In this document: positions 1 through 9,080 of the stretch, in pieces
Position numbering within the stretch: the first letter of the stretch is position 1
How the letters are laid out: every line of letters begins with the position of its first letter
Assembly (NCBI RefSeq): GCF_015158295.1
Contig: NZ_JACDXV010000009.1
Location: 1 to 64,000, forward strand
DNA length: 64,000 bases
Reading direction: 5' to 3'
DNA from: Devosia faecipullorum
GTDB taxonomy: Bacteria; Pseudomonadota; Alphaproteobacteria; Rhizobiales; Devosiaceae
Notes under the pieces: generated by a model
What the model was told of the DNA's origin: nothing
Databases searched by the model: none
The model's input: only the letters and a program-made list of their open reading frames with translations
Translations under genes and position numbers: made by a program

Positions 1-121
1 GAGCCGCCCAAATGGACGCCCATTTTGCCGTCTACTTCCAAAATCCAAACCCTCCGTCACGCGAATCCGCGCAGAATGGCTGGATCAAGTCAAAAATGGC
101 AGGAGGGGATCGGCGTCGCGC

Positions 122-394
122 TTACGACCACTCCGCGCCGCTGGCGTCGGCCAATTCCTTGTAGGAGATGTACCGGCCCTCTGCTGCGGCTTTACGGATC
201 AAGTCGAACGATTTCTGAAAGTCGAGGCCGAGCCCTTTGCGTCTTGCGAGTTCTTTCAGCGCCGCAAGATAGTAGGGCTCGTAGAGTTTTCCGGCTTTGC
301 GGTGGTTCTCAATGACATTCCGCAGCTGTTGGTCGGTGTGATCTTCGATTGGCTTGGCCAACAGTCTATCCTCACACTCTTGCCTTGCGGCCAA
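122..394 (-). CDS. Small hypothetical protein downstream of hsdS
   Basis: This 90-residue protein is rich in charged residues and its first 23 bases overlap the 3' end of hsdS, so it is the last gene of the hsdRMS operon. The C-terminal part (about residues 62-90) reads like a start of a DNA-binding module of the kind KAAAEGRYISYKELADASGA, but the frame stops abruptly after GAEWS. Longer relatives may carry a further domain, so this could be a truncated version. I see no catalytic motif. Its position suggests an accessory role in the restriction system, but function is unknown. Confidence 0.5.
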   Translation of the reverse strand: MAARQECEDRLLAKPIEDHTDQQLRNVIENHRKAGKLYEPYYLAALKELARRKGLGLDFQKSFDLIRKAAAEGRYISYKELADASGAEWS

Positions 395-1775
395 CCTTGG
401 CTCTTGGTGTCGCGCTGCGTTCGGCCCTGATCCGCTCCAGCAACACGCCCGCAGGTTCGTCCTCGGGGTTTTGCGGCACGAGTTCGCCTCGAAAGGCTTT
501 GGCGAGGACGGCCTGATCGAGCCGGTCTATTGATTTTCGGGCATTGGTGGCCTCGGACGCAAGACGGTCGATCCAGAAAAAGGCTCTTTCGATACGACTG
601 ACTATTTCCATTTGCTCAAGCAAAGGCGCTGTTGGAATTCGCACCATCGCGAGCGTGTCCAAGTTGATGTTTTTTTGAGCGGTTGCCGGAGCAAAAGCCT
701 GCAGCTCGCTCCGCGCAGTCCGGAGGAAGAACTCGACGTAGCTGGCCTCAACGCGTTCCGCATCAGGCAAAAAGCCTACAACGCTGTCTGGGAAACAGGC
801 GTCTATACCCAAGATCGCAGTTTCTGCGATGTTTGCGGCAATGGTTATGCAGACGGTGCCGGCGGGCCACAACTTGCTTTGCGCGAGGCCGAAGTCACTA
901 TAGGTTTGCTCAAATGTGCCTAGAAACCGATCCGCCTGTCTGACTTCGCCGGTCTGTACAAACGGGTAAGGCCCTCCGAAAAGACGCTCGTCGTTTCGGG
1001 GGCGATGGCGCGACTTGCCTCTATCCAAATCACCAAGCTGAGGTAGTCGATACCATCGCCAGCCTGCGGGGACCTCATATGGGGGGTGGAAGCCGCCAAC
1101 GTCAGTGTATTTTTGTTTGATCTGGGTCATTGGCCGAGCGTTCACACCTATGAAGCTCGGCTGGTCACGCCGCCATTCCCTTGTGAGATCGCCTCGGAAG
1201 GCCGCCGCCAGCACGGCCTGTTTGTATTTCTCGACAAGGCGGGGAACGTGGTCGAGGTGATCGCGGGCGCGTTTGGATTTGCCGGTGAGGCTGTCGATCT
1301 TCGTCACGATCCGCCGTTGCTCGGGGAGCGGAGGGAGAGCAATGGCGGTCTCCTCGAACTTGCCCTTGGTCACGTGACGCAGACCCACCCCGCCATGCGC
1401 TTTTGCTATCTGCTCATCAAGCGTCTGGTTAATCGCATAACGAAAAAAGGCTCTATCCAAGGTCTCGGTGTCCAAACGCACGTTGAAAATGTGCTGGTTC
1501 AGGACCGCCTTAGGCCCGTCCCAAATGTGCGCGCCAAACGACGTGCCGGGTGTGCCCGACCATGCAAACAGCAAGTCACCTCCTTCGATCAAGAAGCGCT
1601 CTTCCACATGTCCAGCATAATGGTTGAACTTGGCGTCTGGCCTGTTGAGGTTTTGGATACGAACAATTGGCAGCCCGGTGTCCGACCAGTCGGACGGCTT
1701 GAACGCCTTGCCATTCACGAGGTCACAGACTGCCCCTATAGTGGTCTCGGCCCATCCGAGTGGCAGCTCGCTCAT
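372..1775 (-). CDS. hsdS: Type I restriction-modification specificity subunit HsdS
   Basis: The 467-residue protein sets the DNA target of the type I complex. It has the family's repeated architecture: a first target-recognition domain (about residues 5-150), a conserved helical spacer starting at LPPLPEQRRIV, a second recognition domain (about 235-385), and a second spacer starting at PLLEQMEIV, both followed by an AVLAAAFRGDL or AVLAKAFRGEL motif. Both half-sites are therefore present and a bipartite recognition sequence is expected. The start codon overlaps the hsdM stop by 4 bases, indicating translational coupling. Length is typical and there is no frameshift. Confidence 0.93.
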   Translation of the reverse strand: MSELPLGWAETTIGAVCDLVNGKAFKPSDWSDTGLPIVRIQNLNRPDAKFNHYAGHVEERFLIEGGDLLFAWSGTPGTSFGAHIWDGPKAVLNQHIFNVRLDTETLDRAFFRYAINQTLDEQIAKAHGGVGLRHVTKGKFEETAIALPPLPEQRRIVTKIDSLTGKSKRARDHLDHVPRLVEKYKQAVLAAAFRGDLTREWRRDQPSFIGVNARPMTQIKQKYTDVGGFHPPYEVPAGWRWYRLPQLGDLDRGKSRHRPRNDERLFGGPYPFVQTGEVRQADRFLGTFEQTYSDFGLAQSKLWPAGTVCITIAANIAETAILGIDACFPDSVVGFLPDAERVEASYVEFFLRTARSELQAFAPATAQKNINLDTLAMVRIPTAPLLEQMEIVSRIERAFFWIDRLASEATNARKSIDRLDQAVLAKAFRGELVPQNPEDEPAGVLLERIRAERSATPRAKVGRKARV

Positions 1776-3271
1776 TCTGCCGCCTCCACGACGGCAGCGG
1801 CCTCCTCGACGCTATCCGGCTCGATCTCCTCGGACAGTGCCTCGATCTCCTCCAGCGCCGCCTTGAGGTGGCCGATAATGGCGGCGGCAATGTCTTCCGG
1901 ATCGGTTAACGCCTCCTCGGCTTCGGCCTCGGTGTCGCGCAGCCATGCGATGTCGAGATTGTCGTTGCGGGCGGTGATGGCCTCGCGGCTGAACACCCGC
2001 CAGCGTCCAGCCTCGCCCTGGTCCATGCGCTCGGCCCCGCCATTCGGATCGGAGCCATAGGCGGTCTCGAAGGCGGCGAAATCAGCGACGGCCAGCGGAC
2101 GTGTCTTGCCGAAAGCAGGCATGTTCGCCCGCATGTCATAGACCCAGACCGCCTTGGTGTTGGCCTTGTCCGCCCTGCCACGCTGGAAGAACAGCACGTT
2201 GGTCTTGACGCCCTGCGCGTAGAAAATGCCGGTAGGTAGTCGCAGGATCGTGTGCAGGTTGCAGAGGTCCATCAGCCATGTGCGCAGGCGGCGGCCCGTG
2301 TTGTCCTCGAACAATACGTTGTCGGGTACGACCACGGCGGCGCGGCCGCCGGGTTTCAGTGCGCGGACGATGTGCTCGACAAAGGCAAGCTGCTTGTTCG
2401 ACGTGTCCGCTGTTACCGAGAAGTCCGAGCGGGTGGGGCGACCGCCACCCTTCTTGGTGCCGAAGGGCGGATTGGTCAGGATCAGGTCGGCCTTGGGCAG
2501 CGCCTCACCATCCGGCGACAGCGTGTCGATTAACTCCACGCCGCCCTCAATGCCGTGTAACAGCAAGTTCATCAGGCAGAGCCGATGCGTGTCCGGCACC
2601 AGCTCGCCCCCGACGTACGCGTTGTGGCGCTGGAAGAAGGCTTTGGCCTCTGGCAGCGTGTAGAGGTCGTCCGTGTGATCCTTGATGTAGCGGTCGGCTG
2701 CGACGAGAAAGCCTGCGGTGCCAGCCGCCGGGTCCTGAACCGTTTCACTTGGCTGCGGTTGCATGAGCCGCACGATGCAGTCGATCAGCGGACGAGGCGT
2801 GAAGTATTGGCCAGCGCCAGACTTCTTGTCGGCTGCGTTCTTCTCCAGCAGGCCCTCATAAAGATTTCCCAAACCCTCCTCGCGGGCTGAGAACCAGTCG
2901 AGTTGGTCGATGTTCGAGGTCAGCGCCTTTAGGTTGGTCGGCTTGCGCAACCGGGTCTGCGCGTCGGTGAAGATCGCAGCGACGAGACCATCTTTGGCTT
3001 TGCCGAGTTCGAGCAGCATGGCTTTGTAGTAGTCGAGCTGCTGCAGTCCCGCCGTCTTGGCTAGGACGCGCCAACGGTAGTCATCTGGTAGGCGGCTCTC
3101 CTTGCCAGTCTCCTCCAGCATCTTAAGGAACAGCAGGTAGGTCAGCTCAGTCACATACTCATTGTAAGTGATGCCATCGTCGCGCAGTACGTTACATAGG
3201 CTCCAGAGCTTGGCGACGATGTCAGCGGTCGGACTTGGCAGATTTGCGAGCATTAGGCGGTCTTCTTCCAC
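1772..3271 (-). CDS. hsdM: Type I restriction-modification methyltransferase subunit HsdM
   Basis: This 499-residue adenine-N6 methyltransferase subunit forms the M2S core of the type I enzyme. An N-terminal helical HsdM_N region (about residues 5-135) is followed by the SAM-dependent methyltransferase domain, with the AdoMet-binding motif DPAAGTAGF near residue 180 and the catalytic NPPFG motif near residue 267. The tail from about residue 455 is acidic and helical. It overlaps hsdS by 4 bases and hsdR by 19 bases, so the three genes are one transcription unit. It looks intact. Confidence 0.95.
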   Translation of the reverse strand: MEEDRLMLANLPSPTADIVAKLWSLCNVLRDDGITYNEYVTELTYLLFLKMLEETGKESRLPDDYRWRVLAKTAGLQQLDYYKAMLLELGKAKDGLVAAIFTDAQTRLRKPTNLKALTSNIDQLDWFSAREEGLGNLYEGLLEKNAADKKSGAGQYFTPRPLIDCIVRLMQPQPSETVQDPAAGTAGFLVAADRYIKDHTDDLYTLPEAKAFFQRHNAYVGGELVPDTHRLCLMNLLLHGIEGGVELIDTLSPDGEALPKADLILTNPPFGTKKGGGRPTRSDFSVTADTSNKQLAFVEHIVRALKPGGRAAVVVPDNVLFEDNTGRRLRTWLMDLCNLHTILRLPTGIFYAQGVKTNVLFFQRGRADKANTKAVWVYDMRANMPAFGKTRPLAVADFAAFETAYGSDPNGGAERMDQGEAGRWRVFSREAITARNDNLDIAWLRDTEAEAEEALTDPEDIAAAIIGHLKAALEEIEALSEEIEPDSVEEAAAVVEAAE

Positions 3272-6200
3272 ATTTCTTCGTTAATCCCGGCGAGGATGGT
3301 CTCAAGCTCGCCGCCGAACACCTTGTTGAGCCGGGTGAAGCCTCCATCGGCGATGAAGGGCTCCTTGTCGATGGCCTCACGATCCACGACGACCTCTTTC
3401 TCGATCTGCTCGCCGATGCGCTTCAGCCATCGTTTCTGCGGCTCTGTCCACTGGCGGCTGGTCATAATTGACCGCATAGCCGTCCGGACGCGATCCTCAT
3501 AGGGCGTGAGCGGGTCGCCAATGGCAGCCTGACGCACGAAGCCGATGATCGAGGCGGCAATTTCCTCGTTCTTTGCATCCGCCCATGCCCGGCGCAGGTT
3601 CGCCTCTGAGTAGCCCTTTCGGTCGAGTGCGAGACGCAGCTCCTTCAGATCTGCACGGGTCAGGTCACGCGGGCGCTGGATGACCAGCTTTAGTGCCGCG
3701 ATGGCATTGACGTTGTCGCGCACGAAGGCGGAGAACCCCTCGAGAAAGTCTTCCGGCTTCTCAGCGTTGCCATAGCCACGAGTGACGGCCACGACTTCGT
3801 CGGCATGGTGCGAGATCGGGACATAGCGCGGATTGTCGCCCTCCGACTGCCAGTCGAGTATCGGGCCGACGGCGGCGCGGTCTCTGAGCCATGCAGCAAG
3901 CTGGGGCGCGGAGCCGGACAGGAGGCGCTGGAACATCGCCTCGGGCGTCTCGCCTGCCACGGCCTCGAACCGCTGGCGCGCTTCATCGGGCAGTTTCTTG
4001 AGGCGACGGCGTAGCTTGACCGCGATCTGCTCGCGGATCGTCTCCCGCTGGGCATCGTCGGTCGCACCAAGCATATCAGCCACTAGCTGTTCGAAGCTGA
4101 TGGACGGGTTCACCACAACCGGCTTCATGTCGGTGAGGTTCTGGAGATGCGGGTATAGGTCCACGGCGTCGAAGATGCGGAACACCTCCTTGCCGATCTC
4201 ATCGGAGCGGCGTGTCGCTCGCCCGATCATCTGTTCGTAGAGGATGCGGCTGTTAACGCGGCGCAGGAAGACGAGGTTGGTGATGTTTGGGACGTCGATG
4301 CCGGTGGTCAGCAAATCGACGGTCACGGCGATCTTCGGGTTGGCATCGTTGCGGAAGGAGCGGATCAATGTCTGCACCTTGTCTACGCTGCCGGTGATCT
4401 TCCTGACCGCCGTGTCGTCGATCTCGCCATAGGCGTCGGCAAACGCCTTCTTGAGGGCGTTGACCACGAGGTCGGCATGAGCATCGGTCGCCGCAAAGAC
4501 GAGGGTCTTGCCGCCCAGCTCGGGGTCGATATGCTTCGCCAGTTCCTCGGCGACAACGCGGTTGAACTCCGGCGTGATAACCTGCCTGTTGAACTTCTCG
4601 ATTTCGAAGTGCAGTTCGTCGGGCAAGGTGGCGGTGTCGATCTCTCCGCTCTTTGTGTCGAGGAGGTCGAGCTGCTCGTCCTTCTCGAAGGTGATCCCGG
4701 CGCGGGCCAGCGCCGTCTCTATCCTGATCGGCGGCTCATGGTCGATCAGGAAGCCGTCGATCACCGCCTCACGGTAGGAGTAGCGGAAGATAGGTTCGCC
4801 GAAGATGTCGGTGGTGTGCAAGGCGGGCGTGGCCGTCAGCCCGACTTTCACCGCATCAAAATACTCCAGCACGCGCCTGTACTTGGAGATGTAGTCGTCC
4901 TGCCCTCGGAACGACAGCTCGGCGTCGGACATCTCCCGATCGAGCAGGTAACCACGATGGCACTCGTCGATGACGATCAGGTCGTACTGATCGACGGGCG
5001 GAGCCTCCGACACATCCGCAGCGTAGAGCACCCGCTTCACCAGCCCCTGTATCGTGCAGATGTGGACCTTGGTCTCCATGTCGGGCGATACGTTGCCTAG
5101 ACCCTTGAGCCCAAAAATCTCGGCAAAGGTTTTGCCGGACACCACCTTGGTCGTCGAGAACTCGCCCTCGGTCTGGTGGCCGAGAGCGGAGCGGTCCACG
5201 ACGAAGCAGATGCGGCAGAACCGTTTGGCCGACAGTAGCCGATAGAGCAATGCGATGGCGAGCTTGGTCTTGCCGGTGCCCGTTGCCATCGCCACCAGCA
5301 TCGACCGCTCACCCTCCGAGAGTGCGGTCTCTACGGCACGGATCGCAGCCTCCTGATAGTGCCGGAGCGGGAAGCCGAACTCGAACGGCTGGGTCTTCAG
5401 CGCCGCATCTGCCGCGTCTTGATCGACTTCCAGAAGCCCCAAAAGGCCCGCTGGGGTTAGCCAATTCACCAGCGCGCGACGATGGTTGGCGCTGCGGCGC
5501 GTATCCCGGAACCAGATGCCGCTCTCGGTCTCGATCTGCTTGAGGTATGACCGTCCATTGGCTGCGAACACGAATGGCACGCGATGCTCACCCCATGGAC
5601 CACCAGCGAACGTGAAGTCACCGCTCTCCCTAATCCCCGCTGAATACCGCTGTGATTGGTCAATGGCCGCTGAGATGTTCTTGCGCTTGCGCTTGGCCTC
5701 AACGACCCCGATCAGGATTGTGCCGACGAACAGTGCATAGTCGGCGGGACCATTCGCTGTCGGCCACTCGGCAATTGCCATGTTGCGGCCCTTGGCGGGT
5801 CGCGCCCCAGCGCTGTAGCGCAACGCTTTGGTGTCGGCTTCCCAGCCGTTTTCACGTAACTGCTGATCGATGAGGGCGCGGGTCTGCGCCTCATCGAGAT
5901 CGAGCTTGGTGGCAGCCTGCTCACCACGCTCCACCAGCTCCTGAACCTCGGCGCGGGATGCCGCCTCCGCGTCGGCCTGCAAGCTCGCCAGCTTGGCAGC
6001 AATGGCCGATTTCTCAGTTTCGCTCTCCTGAGCAAGCTGCTCCCACGCGGCCCGTTCGTCGGCCTCGCGCCCAAGTCTATCTTCGACCGTCTCGCGGGCA
6101 CGAGCATGTTCCTCTGCTACCCGCTGAGCCGCAGCGGCGGCATCCTCGCTCTCCGCGACCTTCTGTCGGAGGGCATCAATCTCCTGCCGCAGCGACGCGG

Positions 6201-6663
6201 TCGCATCTACAGGCTCAGGTGGTGGGGTGAAAACACCGGGATCGAAGTCGGGCTGGCTGCCGTAGGTCCGGGCGAACCATACGCCCAAGGCCCGTGCGAA
6301 CTTCAAAGCGGTCAGCGCTTCGCCGTGTCCACCCTTGCCCTCGTGCACCGCCGCGTTACCCGCCTTTCGCAGCGCGTGGAAGATATCCGCAACTTCTCTT
6401 GGAATTAACCGGTCGTAAGAAAGACGTCGCAGCGTGTCGTCGAAGGTCTCGCGCTCCTCGCGATAGGCTCCGTGCCGGGCGGCGATCAACTTGGCGGTAA
6501 GTTCGGCGAATTGCCTGAGCTTGACAATGGCCGTCGAAGGGTCGTCGCGGAAGTATCGTTCCGCAAGACCCCCGAAAGCTACCAGTCGTGTGTCGTGATC
6601 GCCAAGAAAGGCGAAGTTACTCGGCGATCCCACTGCCCCTCCATGGTTGCGATCACCCGACAT
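3253..6663 (-). CDS. hsdR: Type I restriction endonuclease subunit HsdR
   Basis: The motor and nuclease subunit is about 1136 residues from the start MSGDRNHGG; an in-frame ATG 21 bases upstream (6684) is also possible. In order it shows a DUF4145-like N-terminal domain (about 20-140), a coiled coil (about 160-255), the PD-(D/E)XK nuclease region with ADYALF and the EAK triplet near residue 319, and an SF2 helicase motor with Walker A MATGTGKTKL (near 460), DECH box (near 563), GLTATPA, and the arginine-finger motif QMIGRATRR (near 809). The C-terminal helical domain resembles the EcoEI-type R subunit. All catalytic motifs are present, so restriction should be active. Confidence 0.94.
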   Translation of the reverse strand: MSGDRNHGGAVGSPSNFAFLGDHDTRLVAFGGLAERYFRDDPSTAIVKLRQFAELTAKLIAARHGAYREERETFDDTLRRLSYDRLIPREVADIFHALRKAGNAAVHEGKGGHGEALTALKFARALGVWFARTYGSQPDFDPGVFTPPPEPVDATASLRQEIDALRQKVAESEDAAAAAQRVAEEHARARETVEDRLGREADERAAWEQLAQESETEKSAIAAKLASLQADAEAASRAEVQELVERGEQAATKLDLDEAQTRALIDQQLRENGWEADTKALRYSAGARPAKGRNMAIAEWPTANGPADYALFVGTILIGVVEAKRKRKNISAAIDQSQRYSAGIRESGDFTFAGGPWGEHRVPFVFAANGRSYLKQIETESGIWFRDTRRSANHRRALVNWLTPAGLLGLLEVDQDAADAALKTQPFEFGFPLRHYQEAAIRAVETALSEGERSMLVAMATGTGKTKLAIALLYRLLSAKRFCRICFVVDRSALGHQTEGEFSTTKVVSGKTFAEIFGLKGLGNVSPDMETKVHICTIQGLVKRVLYAADVSEAPPVDQYDLIVIDECHRGYLLDREMSDAELSFRGQDDYISKYRRVLEYFDAVKVGLTATPALHTTDIFGEPIFRYSYREAVIDGFLIDHEPPIRIETALARAGITFEKDEQLDLLDTKSGEIDTATLPDELHFEIEKFNRQVITPEFNRVVAEELAKHIDPELGGKTLVFAATDAHADLVVNALKKAFADAYGEIDDTAVRKITGSVDKVQTLIRSFRNDANPKIAVTVDLLTTGIDVPNITNLVFLRRVNSRILYEQMIGRATRRSDEIGKEVFRIFDAVDLYPHLQNLTDMKPVVVNPSISFEQLVADMLGATDDAQRETIREQIAVKLRRRLKKLPDEARQRFEAVAGETPEAMFQRLLSGSAPQLAAWLRDRAAVGPILDWQSEGDNPRYVPISHHADEVVAVTRGYGNAEKPEDFLEGFSAFVRDNVNAIAALKLVIQRPRDLTRADLKELRLALDRKGYSEANLRRAWADAKNEEIAASIIGFVRQAAIGDPLTPYEDRVRTAMRSIMTSRQWTEPQKRWLKRIGEQIEKEVVVDREAIDKEPFIADGGFTRLNKVFGGELETILAGINEEMWKKTA

Positions 6664-6703
6664 GAATGCATGGCAAAGTTGCAAATGTCTAACGCGACGC
6701 AGA

Positions 6704-7444
6704 CTATTTTTGACGTTTCTTCCCTCTCGGCTTCACCCGGATGCGCAGAGCCCGACCCTCGGGGTGGTCCAGCTCGAAGGCATCTGTTTGTCGCACAAGA
6801 TCGCTGAGCTTGCGGAAACCGAAGGTGCGGGGGTCGAAATCGGACGCAAGGTTGGCAAGCTGGTTGCCTACAGCGCCCAGCGGCACCCAGCCATCGTCGG
6901 TCTCCATCTGTTCAATAACACGCATCAGGATTGGCACAGCATCAGCGTGGGATTGCAAGGGCGCGGCCTTGGCCCCCGGTTCATCGGCGTTCGCCGGAGC
7001 CTCAGGCAGTAGGTTTTCGGTGTACACGAAGCGGCGGCAGGCTTGGCGGAAGCTCTCTGGCGTCTTTTGCTCGCCGAACCCGAACACATCAATGCCTTGC
7101 TCCCGAATGCGTGCGGCGAGGCGCGTGAAGTCGCTATCCGATGACACCAGACAGAAGCCATCGAAGCGACCACTGTGCAGTAGGTCCATCGCGTCGATTA
7201 CTAAGGTGATGTCAGAGGCATTCTTGCCAGTGGTGTAGGCGAACTGTTGCTGCGGGATGATGGCGTGCTTTGACAGCACCTCGGCCCATGCCTTCGATCG
7301 GGAGCTGGAAAAATCGCCATAGATGCGCCGGACGCTGGCCTCCCCCATCTTGGCAATTTCCTCGAATAGACCATCAGCGATGCGGGCCGAGGCGTTGTCG
7401 GCATCGATCAGGACAGCGAGGCGGGGGGAGCGTGTGTCAGGCAT
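6704..7444 (-). CDS. NYN (PIN-like) nuclease-fold protein with C-terminal OST-HTH/LOTUS domain
   Basis: The start MPDTRSPRLAVL is preferred over an ATG nine codons upstream (7471). The N-terminal NYN domain (about residues 8-145) keeps the acidic metal site: D14 and D16 in LIDADNA, an Asp in DITLVIDAMDLL, and SSDSDF near residue 107. The C-terminal part (about 160-240) looks like an OST-HTH/LOTUS RNA-binding domain (VGNQLANL ... FGFRKLSDLV), ending in a basic tail. This architecture is known for bacterial RNA-processing or defence-associated proteins, though the substrate is not known. The gene ends 40 bases upstream of hsdR on the same strand, so cotranscription with the restriction operon is possible. 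Confidence 0.85.
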   Translation of the reverse strand: MPDTRSPRLAVLIDADNASARIADGLFEEIAKMGEASVRRIYGDFSSSRSKAWAEVLSKHAIIPQQQFAYTTGKNASDITLVIDAMDLLHSGRFDGFCLVSSDSDFTRLAARIREQGIDVFGFGEQKTPESFRQACRRFVYTENLLPEAPANADEPGAKAAPLQSHADAVPILMRVIEQMETDDGWVPLGAVGNQLANLASDFDPRTFGFRKLSDLVRQTDAFELDHPEGRALRIRVKPRGKKRQK

Positions 7445-7713
7445 GGTCGGGGTCCGGTGGCTATAGGCCACTATGCCAACTTGGACCGGCTTTGGGTCAA
7501 GAGAGGCGGCCCGTTGGGGGCGGATTTTTGGGTCGCGATAATGGAGAATATCCCAGTTGGGCCTGAACAGCTTGCCTTGGCCTTGAACAACTTCTGATCC
7601 ATCGTTTTCGCAGGCCTACATATCAACAATGGCGATGCAATGTTGTCGTGCACGACTTCATCCTCTAACTAGCTTCTGCAGGGTGGAGCGCCGCTCAAAG
7701 CGATGAAGGGCAG
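7445..7713. promoter_or_regulatory. Divergent intergenic region with a 12-bp perfect palindrome
   Basis: This gap separates the leftward NYN gene from the rightward GAF-like/Panacea pair and must hold promoters for both. It contains the perfect palindrome GTCGTGCACGAC at 7645-7656, about 60 bases before the GAF-like gene, which is a reasonable operator candidate. I could not assign -35 and -10 boxes with confidence. Confidence 0.35.
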
Positions 7714-8562
7714 TTGTTGTCAGTGAAGCGACGCAAAGCATGGGAGGCGTTTCTCGATTTCTGTGCCGTCTGGGTGCAGCCCGGTCTGGTTCTTGTCGTG
7801 CTTCTGTCCGGCACCATGCTGAGCTTCGATTTTGCTGCTTTGGCGTTACAGTATCCGGAATGGCGCGGCGTGTTTGGCGTTCTCCAAGCAACGCCACTTT
7901 TTGTCGTTCTCTTGATCGCAGGTTTGGTCAGCTTCGCACTTAGCATACTTGAAACAAGGCGGCACGGAACGCTCGCCACGATGAGGAGCCATCTCCGTCA
8001 ACGTCAGTCTGAAATAGATGAGATAGGCAATAGCATCACCATCTTGTTCGACGGCCTCCTACTTAATGTGGGCAGAAAGCTGCAACTGACAGAAGGGGCG
8101 CAGGTCCGTGTTTCACTGTACATGCACGACAAAAATCAGAAAGCGTTTGTCAGGTGTGGTCGGTACTCTCCGAACCCTGTTTTCGCCGAACCCGGCCGTA
8201 CCTCTTACCCCGATGATGAAGGCTGTATTGCGCAGGGCTGGCTGAAGGAATGGCATTTTGACAATCAAGTGCCAGCCAACGGCGCTGCACGACGCTCATA
8301 TAATCAAAAACAATACGCGATCCCGGACCACGTGAATGAAGCTATCAGGATGAAGTCGCGGCTATATGCGGCTCGCCGCCTCGATGATGCGCTTGGAACC
8401 GCCGTGGCAGTACTGGTTGTAGAAGCCATAGAGCCAGATCATTTTGAAGAGGAATTCATCCGTGCTACGCTTGACGGTGTGGCTGATGATTTTGCCCGAA
8501 TGATCCATACGCTGCATCGATATATTCCGAACCCCGCCAATGCGGCAGAAAGTGGGTTGTGA
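7714..8562 (+). CDS. Two-TM membrane protein with a GAF-like cytoplasmic domain, first gene of a pair with a Panacea protein
   Basis: The roughly 280-residue protein has two hydrophobic segments (about residues 22-44 and 57-77), a charged linker with helical character (about 80-110), and a C-terminal domain (about 110-265) with the alternating pattern of a GAF-like sensor fold, including RVSLYMHD, DEGCIAQGW and LGTAVAVLVVEA. No nuclease, protease or kinase motif is seen. The start is uncertain: an AAGGG at 7706-7710 could serve TTG at 7714 or 7717 or GTG at 7723. The stop overlaps the next start by one base (TGATG). Inference: the protein senses a ligand, or acts as a membrane toxin neutralised by its partner. 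Confidence 0.75.
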   Translation: MLSVKRRKAWEAFLDFCAVWVQPGLVLVVLLSGTMLSFDFAALALQYPEWRGVFGVLQATPLFVVLLIAGLVSFALSILETRRHGTLATMRSHLRQRQSEIDEIGNSITILFDGLLLNVGRKLQLTEGAQVRVSLYMHDKNQKAFVRCGRYSPNPVFAEPGRTSYPDDEGCIAQGWLKEWHFDNQVPANGAARRSYNQKQYAIPDHVNEAIRMKSRLYAARRLDDALGTAVAVLVVEAIEPDHFEEEFIRATLDGVADDFARMIHTLHRYIPNPANAAESGL

Positions 8563-9080
8563 TGGCCGAACTATCCGAAGCGATGGCCTATATCATCGGA
8601 CACTACCCTGACCATATGTCTCACGAGCTATCGAACGCTCGACTGACGAAAATGGTGTACTTGGCTGACTGGCATTATGTGCTGCAAACTGGCGGCCAGA
8701 TGACCGATATCAAATGGTACTTCGATAATTTCGGCCCATTCGTGAAAGACATCGAGACGACAGCGGCGCAACGGGAAGACCTGTTTTCGGTTGACCTCGG
8801 CAATAATATGTATGGCCAGCCGAAAAAGACCTTCTCCCTTAAGAACGAAGCATACGAGCCAGCAATTTCTGCCGAAGAGCGGAATTCCTTGAACCATGTG
8901 ATTGAAGTCACCAAGCGTCTCTACTGGGACGGCTTTATCAAACTCGTCTACTCAACCCATCCTATTGCTAGCTCACAACGCTACACTTATCTCGATCTCG
9001 TCCAGAAAGCGAAAGAGTACAAGGCGGTTGGCGCAAGCGTAGCTGGGGCCGCCGATCCGCTCGTCGGCGTGGACGGTTGA
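8562..9080 (+). CDS. Panacea/DUF4065 (SocA/GepA-like) protein, putative antitoxin
   Basis: This 172-residue protein has the hallmarks of the DUF4065/Panacea family: LTKMVYLADWHYVLQTG near the N-terminus, then KWYFDNFGPFVKDIE, which resembles the family's YG-P--- signature region. The family includes the SocA proteolytic adaptor of Caulobacter and the promiscuous Panacea antitoxins, which are encoded beside very diverse toxins. ATG at 8562 is used here; a GTG one codon upstream is possible. The one-base overlap with the GAF-like gene implies translational coupling and a joint function. The role as antitoxin is inference from family and layout. Confidence 0.8.
   Translation: MAELSEAMAYIIGHYPDHMSHELSNARLTKMVYLADWHYVLQTGGQMTDIKWYFDNFGPFVKDIETTAAQREDLFSVDLGNNMYGQPKKTFSLKNEAYEPAISAEERNSLNHVIEVTKRLYWDGFIKLVYSTHPIASSQRYTYLDLVQKAKEYKAVGASVAGAADPLVGVDG

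Noticed and set aside
10..21. Short inverted repeat AAATGG/CCATTT at the left edge as a terminator
   Set aside because: The stem is six pairs with no T run on the needed strand; too weak to call.
1086..2060. 324-residue plus-strand frame across hsdS and hsdM
   Set aside because: It is antisense to two genes with unambiguous type I methyltransferase and specificity motifs.
7471..7653. 60-residue minus-strand frame upstream of the NYN gene
   Set aside because: No RBS, no domain and no coding bias; it covers the region that must hold the divergent promoters.
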